64,000 nt of DNA, from positions 99,417 through 163,416 of the forward strand of contig WRPH01000015.1 in the NCBI GenBank assembly GCA_009773375.1, given 5' to 3'. The position numbers and the translations under genes were made by a program. Below, in pieces: positions 30,016 to 38,724 of this stretch; the first letter of the stretch is position 1; every line of letters begins with the position of its first letter. The notes under the pieces are model-generated. The model ran no database searches. It had not been told where the DNA came from and saw only the letters and a list, made by a program, of their open reading frames with translations. The DNA comes from Paracoccaceae bacterium (GTDB taxonomy: Bacteria > Pseudomonadota > Alphaproteobacteria > Rhodobacterales > Rhodobacteraceae).

Positions 30016-30215
30016 GCGGTTCTCCTGTGCATTGGAGCCGCAGTACCGCTCAGGTCGCCCGAGTTGTGTAGCGAACTTTCTCTATATAGATCAGACTGTT
30101 GCGATAAATCCGGCTGGAACAGGCGCCGCAGGCCAAGGGCCAGGAGGCCGTAAAGCTCAGAGCGGCGCTCATGCACCGTCATGCGGTCGGGATGCAGGGG
30201 ATTGGGGCGGTTCAT
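30012..30215 (-). CDS. Small hypothetical protein upstream of DUF2924
   Basis: 67-aa ORF coupled to DUF2924 by overlap. Confidence 0.45.
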   Translation of the reverse strand: MNRPNPLHPDRMTVHERRSELYGLLALGLRRLFQPDLSQQSDLYRESSLHNSGDLSGTAAPMHRRTA

Positions 30216-30298
30216 GGCATAGCAGTCCCTGTTGGCTCTGCTCTGTCTTTACTCAGCCAGTTTCAAAACTGTGCCACCCCCGTGGGAGCGGACGCGTA

Positions 30299-30979
30299 TT
30301 ACATCTCGCGCCCGCACCAGCGCACGCGGCCGATAATGTTGATCTCTTCCGCCAGACATTCGTAAGACGAATATCGGGTGTTGTCCGAATTGATCCGAAG
30401 CCGTGGCGGATCGCTCATCGGGATGTATTCAAGCCGCTTGGCGACGAGCCCCATGCCGTCGTGCAAAACAAACACGCCGGGCGGCTGCGGGTTGCGTTGA
30501 TTTAGATCGACCAACACCGTGTCGCCGCTTAGCAGGGTCGGCGTCATGCTATCTCCGTCCACCGCCATCACACGCAACATGGAGGGCGATGCCCTCAAGC
30601 GGTCACGGATCCAGGCCCGACGAAAATGGTAATCGCGCCCGCGCGAGGGTTCGACGTCGATCAGAGCCCCGCCGCCCATAGACGGGCGGGCAGTGACTGA
30701 TTGGATCGCCACGAACTCGTTGTCGTAGTCTTCGGTGATCGGGGTTTCGCCCTCGAGGCTGCCTTTGCCGGTGATCAGCCACTCGGGGCTTACCAGAGCG
30801 ACGGCAGCCACCCGGGTGAGTTTCTCGATGTTTGGCGTCAGGGATTTTCCGCGCAAGATGTCATAAACGAAGGTGCGGTTCACGCCCGCGGCGCGGGCGA
30901 CTTCCGCGACGGACATGCCCAATTGGCGAATCCGCGCCTTCAGGCGCTCGCTGATAGAGATGGACATGGTTATCCCCAA
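30299..30979 (-). CDS. XRE-family/S24-type phage repressor (CI-like)
   Basis: N-term HTH (MSVAEVARAAGVNRTFVYDILRGKSLTP); C-term VMAVDGDSMTPTLLSGDTVLVDLNQR. Confidence 0.9.
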   Translation of the reverse strand: MGITMSISISERLKARIRQLGMSVAEVARAAGVNRTFVYDILRGKSLTPNIEKLTRVAAVALVSPEWLITGKGSLEGETPITEDYDNEFVAIQSVTARPSMGGGALIDVEPSRGRDYHFRRAWIRDRLRASPSMLRVMAVDGDSMTPTLLSGDTVLVDLNQRNPQPPGVFVLHDGMGLVAKRLEYIPMSDPPRLRINSDNTRYSSYECLAEEINIIGRVRWCGREM

Positions 30980-31074
30980 GATGTTCGGCAGTGTGGAAAA
31001 GATAGGATTGTGAGGTCGCCGTCAAGGGCGTATGAACAATTCATGAACATTGATGGGCTGCGGGGGGCGATTCC

Positions 31075-31773
31075 ATGGTTATAGAACGCGACTGTTTGGA
31101 ACTGGGGGAAGTGGCGACAGAGTGGGAACTCACGGATCCGGTCATCCGCCAGCTTGTCGGCAAAGGCCAGTTGCGGCTCTCTGTGCGCTTGGTAACGCAG
31201 CGGGTGGAGCTTAGCTATTGGGAGACGGCGGAGGATGGGCAATCCTTCCGGGTGCCCCTGGGAAATGACGTCATCAGCACGGTGGCAGACCTCTCGACGC
31301 GCGATGCATATGCGCTGGTGCGCAATGGCGAAGGTGTCATCTACGGGGTCGAACTGCCGGACCAGAGTTTCGCGGAGTTGGGGAATGGTGAGGGGCTGCA
31401 TTTTTCTTTCCTCGACGCGTTGGTGCGTCCGGAAAATATCAAGAAATTGCAATCGCATATTGCCGAAGCAGCGGCGCAGAAGGATGCGCTCGCGTTTGAT
31501 TTCAGGCGCTTCGCGTTCAAAGGCGAGCGCTATGCTTTTACCTTCCAGCAGGCACAGGCCCTGCGTCATATGTATGATACCCGGCAGGCCGGGGTGCTAG
31601 AAGTCCACCACCTCGATATTCTGGAAGCGGCTGGCTCCGTGTCGCAGCGTCTTGGCAGCTTGTTCAGCCGCAGGCCCGGTTGGAAAAACCTGCTGCAGCC
31701 AGTCGTGGGGCACCGCGGCTATTATGCCCTCGAGCCGGAGTTTGCCGCCATGCTGGGCCGGGTGAGTCGTTAA
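31075..31773 (+). CDS. Hypothetical phage protein divergent from the repressor
   Basis: 232-aa ORF, first gene of the rightward early operon. Confidence 0.6.
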   Translation: MVIERDCLELGEVATEWELTDPVIRQLVGKGQLRLSVRLVTQRVELSYWETAEDGQSFRVPLGNDVISTVADLSTRDAYALVRNGEGVIYGVELPDQSFAELGNGEGLHFSFLDALVRPENIKKLQSHIAEAAAQKDALAFDFRRFAFKGERYAFTFQQAQALRHMYDTRQAGVLEVHHLDILEAAGSVSQRLGSLFSRRPGWKNLLQPVVGHRGYYALEPEFAAMLGRVSR

Positions 31774-31802
31774 TCCGATCCGCCTTTATGATCCTGATGC
31801 CT

Positions 31803-31830
31803 GCCCACCGGATTTCGGTGGGCTTTTTGT
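31803..31830 (+). terminator. Intrinsic terminator
   Basis: GCCCACCG-gattt-CGGTGGGC-TTTTTGTT. Confidence 0.85.
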
Positions 31831-32031
31831 TGCCTCGTGGGCCCAAGCGATTCGTATGCAGTTGGTCTGCGCTTGTCGGCGCTCGTGTGCACTTGTCGGC
31901 ATTTTGATCGGGGGGAGGAAATCTCTCAATCAAATCAATGCATCAAAAATCTTCAGGCGCATCCCACATGTAGGACGACCGCATACAAGGTCTTTGGCAC
32001 CTTTGCTCCATCAGCAGTGACGGAGAACAAA

Positions 32032-32616
32032 ATGCCAAACGACATCCAAAGGGCAAAGCAGAGGGGCAAAGCCGCCCCGAAGGCGACGCGGCGACTGTCC
32101 CTTGACGAATTGCAAATTCTGCAAGCCCAGGCGGCAAGCGGGGGCGTCAAATTGCAGCGCAAACTCCGCCTGCCAGCGCAGGACGCTGAAGATATGAGCC
32201 AAGAGCTGTTGGTCAATCTGCTCTCGCGGCTTGCAGGTTACGATCCTGACCGGGGCTCCTTGGGCGCTTATGCGCATGTCGTGATGCGCCATCACGCAAG
32301 TCGGCTTGCCGATCGCTATTGCCGGAACCTGACCGCGCAAGGCGGGCATGCCTTGCCTCTAACGGTAGTGGAACACCTTGCGGTCTCACCGGCGTGGGAG
32401 GCCGCGTCGGAAGGGCTCGTTGTGCATCAAGGCCTGAAAGGCCTGTCGGGGGCAGATCGGCGCCTTTGCCACGCCTTGTGCCAGCATTCGGTCGCCACGC
32501 TCACCATGGCGGGCTTTGGAAGCCGCTCCAGCATTTACCGCCGCATTCGCGACCTGCGTCCCGTTCTCACGCTTTTTGGGCTCGGGTCAGGCTGGGACGT
32601 TTTGGCGCGCGCCTGA
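32032..32616 (+). CDS. Sigma-70 region-2-like phage regulator
   Basis: LPAQDAEDMSQELLVNLLSRLAGYDPDRGSLGAYAHVVMRHHASRLADRYCRN resembles sigma region 2. Confidence 0.6.
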   Translation: MPNDIQRAKQRGKAAPKATRRLSLDELQILQAQAASGGVKLQRKLRLPAQDAEDMSQELLVNLLSRLAGYDPDRGSLGAYAHVVMRHHASRLADRYCRNLTAQGGHALPLTVVEHLAVSPAWEAASEGLVVHQGLKGLSGADRRLCHALCQHSVATLTMAGFGSRSSIYRRIRDLRPVLTLFGLGSGWDVLARA

Positions 32617-32634
32617 GTAAAGGGGAGTGAGGAG

Positions 32635-32976
32635 ATGACATTCATGACAGCTGTAATCGACTTGCGCCCCTCTGACGGGCTTTCGGAGATCCAGTTTTGC
32701 GCCTGGGTGGCGCAGGCATTGCCCGGGGATCGGCTCGAATATCACCGGGGGTTCCTCGCCTGCGACATTACCCCGGTCGTCTCAAAGCTTGGGGATAATG
32801 AGCGCAAGGAACTGAGGCTATTGGCGAGCCGCGCCTATTGGACGGAGGCCAAGGGGTTAGTCCACCTCGTCCAGAAACGGCTTGGACCGGACCGGTTTTC
32901 TTACATCGCGATCGCGCGCCCCAAAACGGGCGGATCGAGCATTGCCGTGACGCAACTGTCTGCCGTCGCGGCCTGA
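32635..32976 (+). CDS. Hypothetical phage protein
   Basis: 113-aa ORF in tight early operon. Confidence 0.55.
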   Translation: MTFMTAVIDLRPSDGLSEIQFCAWVAQALPGDRLEYHRGFLACDITPVVSKLGDNERKELRLLASRAYWTEAKGLVHLVQKRLGPDRFSYIAIARPKTGGSSIAVTQLSAVAA

Positions 32977-33000
32977 CCTCTTACACCGAAAGGAAATCCA

Positions 33001-33486
33001 ATGACTTATCCCGCAAATGCCCCGCGTGTGGACGACATGCTCAACATGGCGACCGGTGATTTGGCACAATTGCCTGTGGAATTGCTGGCGGCGCTGCAAG
33101 GTGAACTTGACCACGCCACGAAGCAACTGAAGGCTGCGACGGCGCGGTTCAGCACCGCGCTTGAGGTGCGCTACGCCACGCGCGCCGCCGAGGCCCGCCG
33201 AGCCTGTGGCAAAGACACCGGCACGGTCCGCCTCATTGATGGTGATTACGCCGTGGTGGCCGATCTGCCCAAACGCGTCGACTGGGATCAGGAGAAGCTC
33301 GCGCAAATTGCCCGGAATATCGCCGGCAGCGGCGAGGATCCTGCCGAGTTCATCGACACGAAGCTGAGCGTGTCGGAGCGCAAATATGGCGCCCTGCCGT
33401 TAAGCTGGCGTGAGGGGTTCGAGCCTGCGCGAACGGTTGGGTTCGGCAAGGCCAGCTTCAAGCTCGAGCCCGCTGACGCCCCCTGA
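33001..33486 (+). CDS. Hypothetical phage protein (early recombination operon)
   Basis: 161-aa ORF; ELDHATKQLKAATARFSTALEVRYATRAAEARRACGKDTGTVRLIDGDYAVVADLPKRVDWDQ. Confidence 0.6.
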   Translation: MTYPANAPRVDDMLNMATGDLAQLPVELLAALQGELDHATKQLKAATARFSTALEVRYATRAAEARRACGKDTGTVRLIDGDYAVVADLPKRVDWDQEKLAQIARNIAGSGEDPAEFIDTKLSVSERKYGALPLSWREGFEPARTVGFGKASFKLEPADAP

Positions 33487-33593
33487 CGACAGCGGCGGGG
33501 ACGCCCTGACCGCAAGGCTGGGCAGGCTCCCCTTCGGCGCCCGGTCACCCCCCGCCGCTGTCGCCCCCCAACAACAACTGCAAGGAGAGCGCT

Positions 33594-34466
33594 ATGGCAT
33601 TGCGCATTATCACCGCCGACGAACGGTTGTCGGCTTCTGAAAACAAGACATCGCTAGCCGTCTTTGGCCCGCCAGGCGTGGGGAAGACCACGCTGATCAA
33701 GACGCTGCCCGCAGACAAGGCGGTGTGCTTCGATCTAGAGGCGGGCATGAAATCCGTGCAGGACTGGCGCGGGCCCAGCATCCCGATCCGCAGCTTCACC
33801 GATTTCCGCGATCTGGTGATCCTGATCGGTGGCCCGGACCCGGCACAGCATCCTGGCAGCTATTACGGCGCGGACTACCACGCCTATGTGCAGGCGAAAT
33901 ACACCGACAGCGGCCTGGAAGCCTTTCTCAAAGATCGCTCGATCATTTTCGTCGACAGTATCACCGATCTGACGCGGCAGGCGATGGCCTATGCCAAGCA
34001 GCAGCCGGAGGCATTTTCGGACCGAACGGGCAAGCCGGATGTGCGTGGCGCCTACGGGCTTCTGGGGCGCGAGGTCATTCAGGCTCTGAAGCACTTGCAG
34101 CATGCGCGCGGCAAGACCGTCATCTTCGTCGGCGTCTTGGAAAAGCTCACCGATGAGTACGGGGTGTCGTCCTGGGTTCCGCAAATGGAAGGCACCAAAG
34201 CTGGCCGCGAATTGCCGGGCATCGTCGACCAGGTCATCTCGATGCAGCTTTTTGGCAAGGATGAGGAAGGCGCCTGGACGCTCAACGAGAAATCCACCGA
34301 CCGCCGCCTTGTGTGCAAATCCGGTAATCCCTGGGGCCTTCCCGCGAAGGATCGCTCAGGCCGTCTCGATATGACCGAACCACCCGACCTTTCGGCGCTT
34401 CTGGCAAAGATCGACGGCCGCCCGGCATCGAGCCCTCGGATCGCCCCCGTCACCCCCTTTGTCTAA
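33594..34466 (+). CDS. Phage AAA/RecA-fold ATPase (nucleotide-binding protein, possibly Sak4-like)
   Basis: Walker A FGPPGVGKTTLIKTL; Walker B SIIFVDSITDLT; next to ssDNA-binding-like and nuclease genes. Confidence 0.75.
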   Translation: MALRIITADERLSASENKTSLAVFGPPGVGKTTLIKTLPADKAVCFDLEAGMKSVQDWRGPSIPIRSFTDFRDLVILIGGPDPAQHPGSYYGADYHAYVQAKYTDSGLEAFLKDRSIIFVDSITDLTRQAMAYAKQQPEAFSDRTGKPDVRGAYGLLGREVIQALKHLQHARGKTVIFVGVLEKLTDEYGVSSWVPQMEGTKAGRELPGIVDQVISMQLFGKDEEGAWTLNEKSTDRRLVCKSGNPWGLPAKDRSGRLDMTEPPDLSALLAKIDGRPASSPRIAPVTPFV

Positions 34467-34485
34467 CTCGGAAAGGACATATCCC

Positions 34486-35190
34486 ATGAATTACGACCTG
34501 AACGACGCTGGCCCGCAAATGGCTCCGATGGGCGAGATGATCCCCGATGGCACTTTTGCCAAGGTGATGATGAAACTCCGCCCCGGTGGTGCCAATGGCG
34601 CCAGTGCAATGGATGCGGGGCTTTTGAAAGCCTCGCCGCATAGCGACGCCAAGATGCTCGACTGTGAATTCACCGTCACCGAAGGTCCCTATGCCCGACG
34701 CAAGTTTTGGCAGAACTTCACCGTGGCGGGTGGCAAGCTTGATGAAAAGGGCCAATCGAAGGGCTGGAACATCTCGAAAAGCACCTTCCGGGCGATGATC
34801 GACAGCGCCCTTGGTCTCAGACCCGATGATTTGAGCGACGCGGCCCGTGCCAGACGTGTGATCGGTGGGCTGAAGCAGCTCGATGGCATCACATTTGCCG
34901 CGCGGATCATGGTCGATGTCTCGGACAACCCGAATTACCGCGACAGCAACAAGATCGCGAATGTGGTGCTGTCGAATGAGGCACCCTATGCCGCGATCAT
35001 GCGCGGGGAAACGGTCGCGCCCGAGCCGGTAAATGCGCCGCCGCGCAAATCTGCAGCGCCGGTGCCTGCCGCATGGACCGCACAAGCCCCTGCCCAGGCA
35101 GGCTGGTCCGCCCCGGCGGCGCAAGCACAGCCCGGCACGCCCAAATCTGCGACACCGCCTGGTGGTGCTCCGGCCTGGCTGAACAGCTAA
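34486..35190 (+). CDS. Phage ssDNA-binding/DUF669-like protein
   Basis: MIPDGTFAKVMMKLRPGG..., core domain with Ala/Pro-rich low-complexity tail ending GAPAWLNS (SSB-like acidic tip absent). Confidence 0.5.
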   Translation: MNYDLNDAGPQMAPMGEMIPDGTFAKVMMKLRPGGANGASAMDAGLLKASPHSDAKMLDCEFTVTEGPYARRKFWQNFTVAGGKLDEKGQSKGWNISKSTFRAMIDSALGLRPDDLSDAARARRVIGGLKQLDGITFAARIMVDVSDNPNYRDSNKIANVVLSNEAPYAAIMRGETVAPEPVNAPPRKSAAPVPAAWTAQAPAQAGWSAPAAQAQPGTPKSATPPGGAPAWLNS

Positions 35191-35194
35191 GCCC

Positions 35195-35422
35195 ATGACC
35201 CCGGATGCATGGCAGGCGCATGTCACGCGCGAAGCAGCAAAGGATATCGGCAAATGGCTCGAGGCCCGTGGAAGACTGGAACGGCCTATCGCAAGCCTCA
35301 GGCTTACGGAGCTCGACGCCATGGCCTCGGTGGCCATCAGCCGCTTCGTCGTTCTGGTGTCCCACAAGATCCGGGAGGCCCCGGGGGCGCATCAGGAGTT
35401 CGAAAACCTGCTGATGGGGTGA
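35195..35422 (+). CDS. Hypothetical phage protein
   Basis: 75-aa ORF between coupled genes. Confidence 0.5.
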   Translation: MTPDAWQAHVTREAAKDIGKWLEARGRLERPIASLRLTELDAMASVAISRFVVLVSHKIREAPGAHQEFENLLMG

Positions 35423-35847
35423 GCGGCGTCCCTGAAACCCTCCCGGGGAGGGTTTCAGCCGCGAAGCGGAGGAGCCCGGACGTTTGCGGGGTTTGCGGCC
35501 GAGAAGCCCGCGGCTTTGGCTTCTGCCTGCGCCTGCAGTGGTCGCGGTTTCCGTTCCACCAATTCTGTTCGCGCCGGTGCCAGGACATCGGCGCGGATCT
35601 CGCCAAGAGGAGCCACGGAATGATTGATAAAACAGCACGCGAGGCACAGGCCATCCGGGATGCCCGCAAGGATTTCGCGGAAGCATTGACGGCGCTCGGC
35701 CTGATGGCCCCGTTTTTCGACCGCACGGCTGCCGAGATCGATCAGCTGATCGAGGCGGCGGTCACCGGCTACATCGACAGCATGCAGACCCAAGGCGCGC
35801 AGCCTGAACGCGATGGCTGCCTGCCCGCAGATCCCATTCCATTTTGA
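35419..35847 (+). CDS. Zinc-finger-like phage protein (DUF6511-like)
   Basis: CGVCGREARGFGFCLRL...FCSRRCQD; GTG start overlaps the upstream stop. Confidence 0.55.
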   Translation: MSGVPETLPGRVSAAKRRSPDVCGVCGREARGFGFCLRLQWSRFPFHQFCSRRCQDIGADLAKRSHGMIDKTAREAQAIRDARKDFAEALTALGLMAPFFDRTAAEIDQLIEAAVTGYIDSMQTQGAQPERDGCLPADPIPF

Positions 35848-35857
35848 GGTGGTACCA

Positions 35858-36655
35858 ATGATTGATCTCAACCACGGGTCTGGCACGCAATACGCGACAC
35901 CTCAGGCCCTTCCCGGCATCACCAATGCTTTAGGCGCGGCCATCGATCGCGCTTTGGAGGCCCGCAATGGTGCCGAGCGACCACGGACATACGTGAGTTC
36001 GTCTGGCCTCGGTCGGTCCTGTCTGCGCCAGATCCAGTATGATTTTCTCGCTGTGTCGAAGGATGAGGGGCAGAACTTCGCGCCCAAGACCCTGCGGATA
36101 TTCGAGGCCGGGCACCGGTGCGAGGATATGGTCGCCAGTTGGCTGAGGCTGGCCGGGTTTGACCTGCGCACCGAACGCGACGATGGGCGGCAGTTCGGCT
36201 TCACCGCCCTGGGCGGTCGGTTCAAGGGACACATCGATGGCTGCATCGTCAGCGGCCCGGTCGCAATGCCCTATCCTGCGCTTTGGGAAACAAAGGCCCT
36301 CGGGACCTCCAGTTGGAAGGACACGGTCAAGAGGGGCGTGGCGGTTTCCAAGCCCGTCTACGCAGCACAGATCGCACTCTACCAAGCTTATCTGGATCTG
36401 CCCAACCCGGCTCTGTTCACGGCGCTCAACCGCGACACGATGGAAATCTACGCTGAATTGGTGCCGTTCGATGCCGCATTGGCACAGCAGATGAGCGACC
36501 GCGCTGTTGCGGTGGTTCGGGCGTCGGATGCACAGGACATACTGCCGCGCGAGGCGGTCGAACCGACCTCGGTCGTCTGTAAGGGGGGCATGGCCGCTGG
36601 CCATTGGCATCCACCCTGTGCCTGGGCGGAGCGGTGCTGGAGGGCCAAGCGATGA
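35858..36655 (+). CDS. PD-(D/E)XK (Cas4/RecB-like) nuclease with probable Fe-S cysteines
   Basis: GHIDGCIVSGP...WETKALG...KPVYAAQIALYQAYL; one N-terminal Cys (SCLRQ) and three C-terminal Cys (VVCKGGMAAGHWHPPCAWAERC). Confidence 0.75.
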   Translation: MIDLNHGSGTQYATPQALPGITNALGAAIDRALEARNGAERPRTYVSSSGLGRSCLRQIQYDFLAVSKDEGQNFAPKTLRIFEAGHRCEDMVASWLRLAGFDLRTERDDGRQFGFTALGGRFKGHIDGCIVSGPVAMPYPALWETKALGTSSWKDTVKRGVAVSKPVYAAQIALYQAYLDLPNPALFTALNRDTMEIYAELVPFDAALAQQMSDRAVAVVRASDAQDILPREAVEPTSVVCKGGMAAGHWHPPCAWAERCWRAKR

Positions 36656-37398
36656 TCCCCTACGGCTATGAATTCAAACGGCTCGCGCCGCAATTGCGCC
36701 TCAAGTCCATATACGGTTTCCTTTTGGAGGGGCTTGAAACGGCACCGGTCTATTATTTTGCGGATCAAGCGGCGTTTGACAGTGACGAAGTGGAAGCACT
36801 TGGCCCCTTGCTCATGGCGGAGCATTTGAAGCTGCCACACCCGGCGGTGATCTTCGAGGTTAAGGATCGCCATCCCGACCGTGACGCGTTGCTGGTTTAC
36901 GCGCGTCAGTTTGAGGACCGGGTCGAAGCTGCGTTGTTCTCTCGCTGGAAAAAACGCCTGCGCTGGACCGATTGTCTGGCCCACGCCGTTTTTGCCGCAC
37001 CGGGTTGTGCCGAGGTCACAACGCATCCCGAGATCAGGCAGGATCAGGCCAAAATGTACATGGACGCAGCCTCGGGCATTGTCTGGCGCGCGTTAAGCAT
37101 CCTGGCCTTCGCGGGCGACGACAAACCGCGCAAGGTGATGCCCGCCCTACGCCGCCCCTATGCGAAAGCAGGTGTGAGCGGTTGGACCTGGCACCAGATT
37201 ACGATTGATGTCGCGCGTGCCCGAGCAAAAACCCTGGACCTCGGAGGCACACATGCCAGCCCGCGGTGGCATATCCGTCGCGGCCACTGGCGCCAGCTCG
37301 CTGACGGCCGCCGTGTCTTCGTGAGCGAATGCCAGGTCGGCGATCCTGGGCGTGGTGGGGTGGTCAAGGACTATATCGTGAAAGGAGCAGCCGCATGA
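36652..37398 (+). CDS. Hypothetical phage protein
   Basis: ORF coupled (ATGA) to nuclease and to downstream helicase. Confidence 0.55.
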   Translation: MIPYGYEFKRLAPQLRLKSIYGFLLEGLETAPVYYFADQAAFDSDEVEALGPLLMAEHLKLPHPAVIFEVKDRHPDRDALLVYARQFEDRVEAALFSRWKKRLRWTDCLAHAVFAAPGCAEVTTHPEIRQDQAKMYMDAASGIVWRALSILAFAGDDKPRKVMPALRRPYAKAGVSGWTWHQITIDVARARAKTLDLGGTHASPRWHIRRGHWRQLADGRRVFVSECQVGDPGRGGVVKDYIVKGAAA

Positions 37399-38714
37399 CC
37401 AGTTTCATCCCCTCTAACGGCCAGGCGGCTGCCATTCGCGACATCAAGGCTTGGTTCGAGACCCGCACCGATGAGCAGCAGGTCTTTCGCCTGTTTGGAT
37501 ACGCGGGCAGTGGCAAATCCACAGTGCTGAAGTTCGCACTCGAGGAACTTGGCCTTGCGCCACACCGCAGCGCGCGCGACAGCTCATGCGTACCCGGCGT
37601 TGTTACCGCCACGTTCACCGGCAAGGCGGCGCTGGTTTTGAGCCGCAAGGGCACGCCCGCGCGTACCATTCACAGCCTGATCTATTCAGTGACAGAGGCC
37701 ACGGAAGAGGAAGTCGAGGCCGCCGCCAGGAAAGTGCGCGAGGCGGAAATCAGCGTCAGATCCTTGTCCGGGTTCGATCGCACCGCGGCCGAGGCAGGGA
37801 TTGAGGCGATGCGCCAGGCGTTGTCGGCGATGAAAAAACCGCGCTTTGCGCTGAATTCGCAAAGCGATGCCGCCGAGGCCAAGCTGATTGTGCTCGATGA
37901 GGTCTCCATGGTTGGCGACGACATGGCCCGCGATCTGATGAGCTTCAAAAAACCCATTCTGGTGCTGGGTGATCCGGGGCAGCTTCCCCCGATCAAGGGC
38001 GAAGGCGCTTTCACCAATGCGGCTCCTGATGTGATGTTGACCGAAATCCACCGCCAGGCAACCGAGAGCGCGATCATTCGCTTGGCCACAATGGCGCGCG
38101 AGGGCCAGCCGATCTCTTTTGGCAGCTATGACGACCATGTCGCCAAGATGCACAAGAACGATATCACCCCGGATCAGGCGCTGCAGGGCGGGCAGTTGAT
38201 TTGCGGTATGAACGCGACCCGGCTGCAGTTGAACAATGCGATGCGCGGGGCGGCTGGTCTGGCCGATGGCGTCCTGCCATCAGGTGCCACCGAGAAAATC
38301 ATTTGCCTGAAGAACCAAAACGATCTCGGGCTGATCAATGGCATGTTCCTGACGCTCGAGGATATCGTGGATGAGGGCAGCCTATATTTCTCGGCCGTGG
38401 TGACGGACGAGGACGGCCGCCGGGTGGGAGCGCCGGACCCCAAAGGCAAACCGGTCCGCCTGCGTATCTACAAAGGGCATTTCGAAGATCACATCGCTTT
38501 CGATCGCACGCGCCATGATCGGGATTGGAAGGAGAAAAAGCACCTGACCGAGGCGACGTTTGGCTGGGCCATCACCGCGCACAAGGCGCAAGGCTCGCAA
38601 TGGCAGAATGTCATCGTCTGGGATGATGGGCTCGGGCGCAGTGAGCTCGACCGCCGCCGCTGGCTCTATACGGCCATCACCCGCGCCGAGCGCGGCCTTG
38701 TGCTCTTGGCCTGA
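37395..38714 (+). CDS. Dda/RecD-like superfamily 1 ATP-dependent DNA helicase
   Basis: FGYAGSGKSTVLKFAL; LIVLDEVSMVGDDMARDLMSF; GDPGQLPPIKGEGAF; AITAHKAQGSQWQNVIVWDD; YTAITRAERGLVLL. Confidence 0.9.
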   Translation: MTSFIPSNGQAAAIRDIKAWFETRTDEQQVFRLFGYAGSGKSTVLKFALEELGLAPHRSARDSSCVPGVVTATFTGKAALVLSRKGTPARTIHSLIYSVTEATEEEVEAAARKVREAEISVRSLSGFDRTAAEAGIEAMRQALSAMKKPRFALNSQSDAAEAKLIVLDEVSMVGDDMARDLMSFKKPILVLGDPGQLPPIKGEGAFTNAAPDVMLTEIHRQATESAIIRLATMAREGQPISFGSYDDHVAKMHKNDITPDQALQGGQLICGMNATRLQLNNAMRGAAGLADGVLPSGATEKIICLKNQNDLGLINGMFLTLEDIVDEGSLYFSAVVTDEDGRRVGAPDPKGKPVRLRIYKGHFEDHIAFDRTRHDRDWKEKKHLTEATFGWAITAHKAQGSQWQNVIVWDDGLGRSELDRRRWLYTAITRAERGLVLLA

Positions 38715-38724
38715 GATGTGCCCC

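Noticed and set aside
38560-38724. Upstream 55 codons of the primase ORF
   Set aside because: Overlap the helicase 3' end; ATG at 38725 fits the start of the toprim/VapE protein better.
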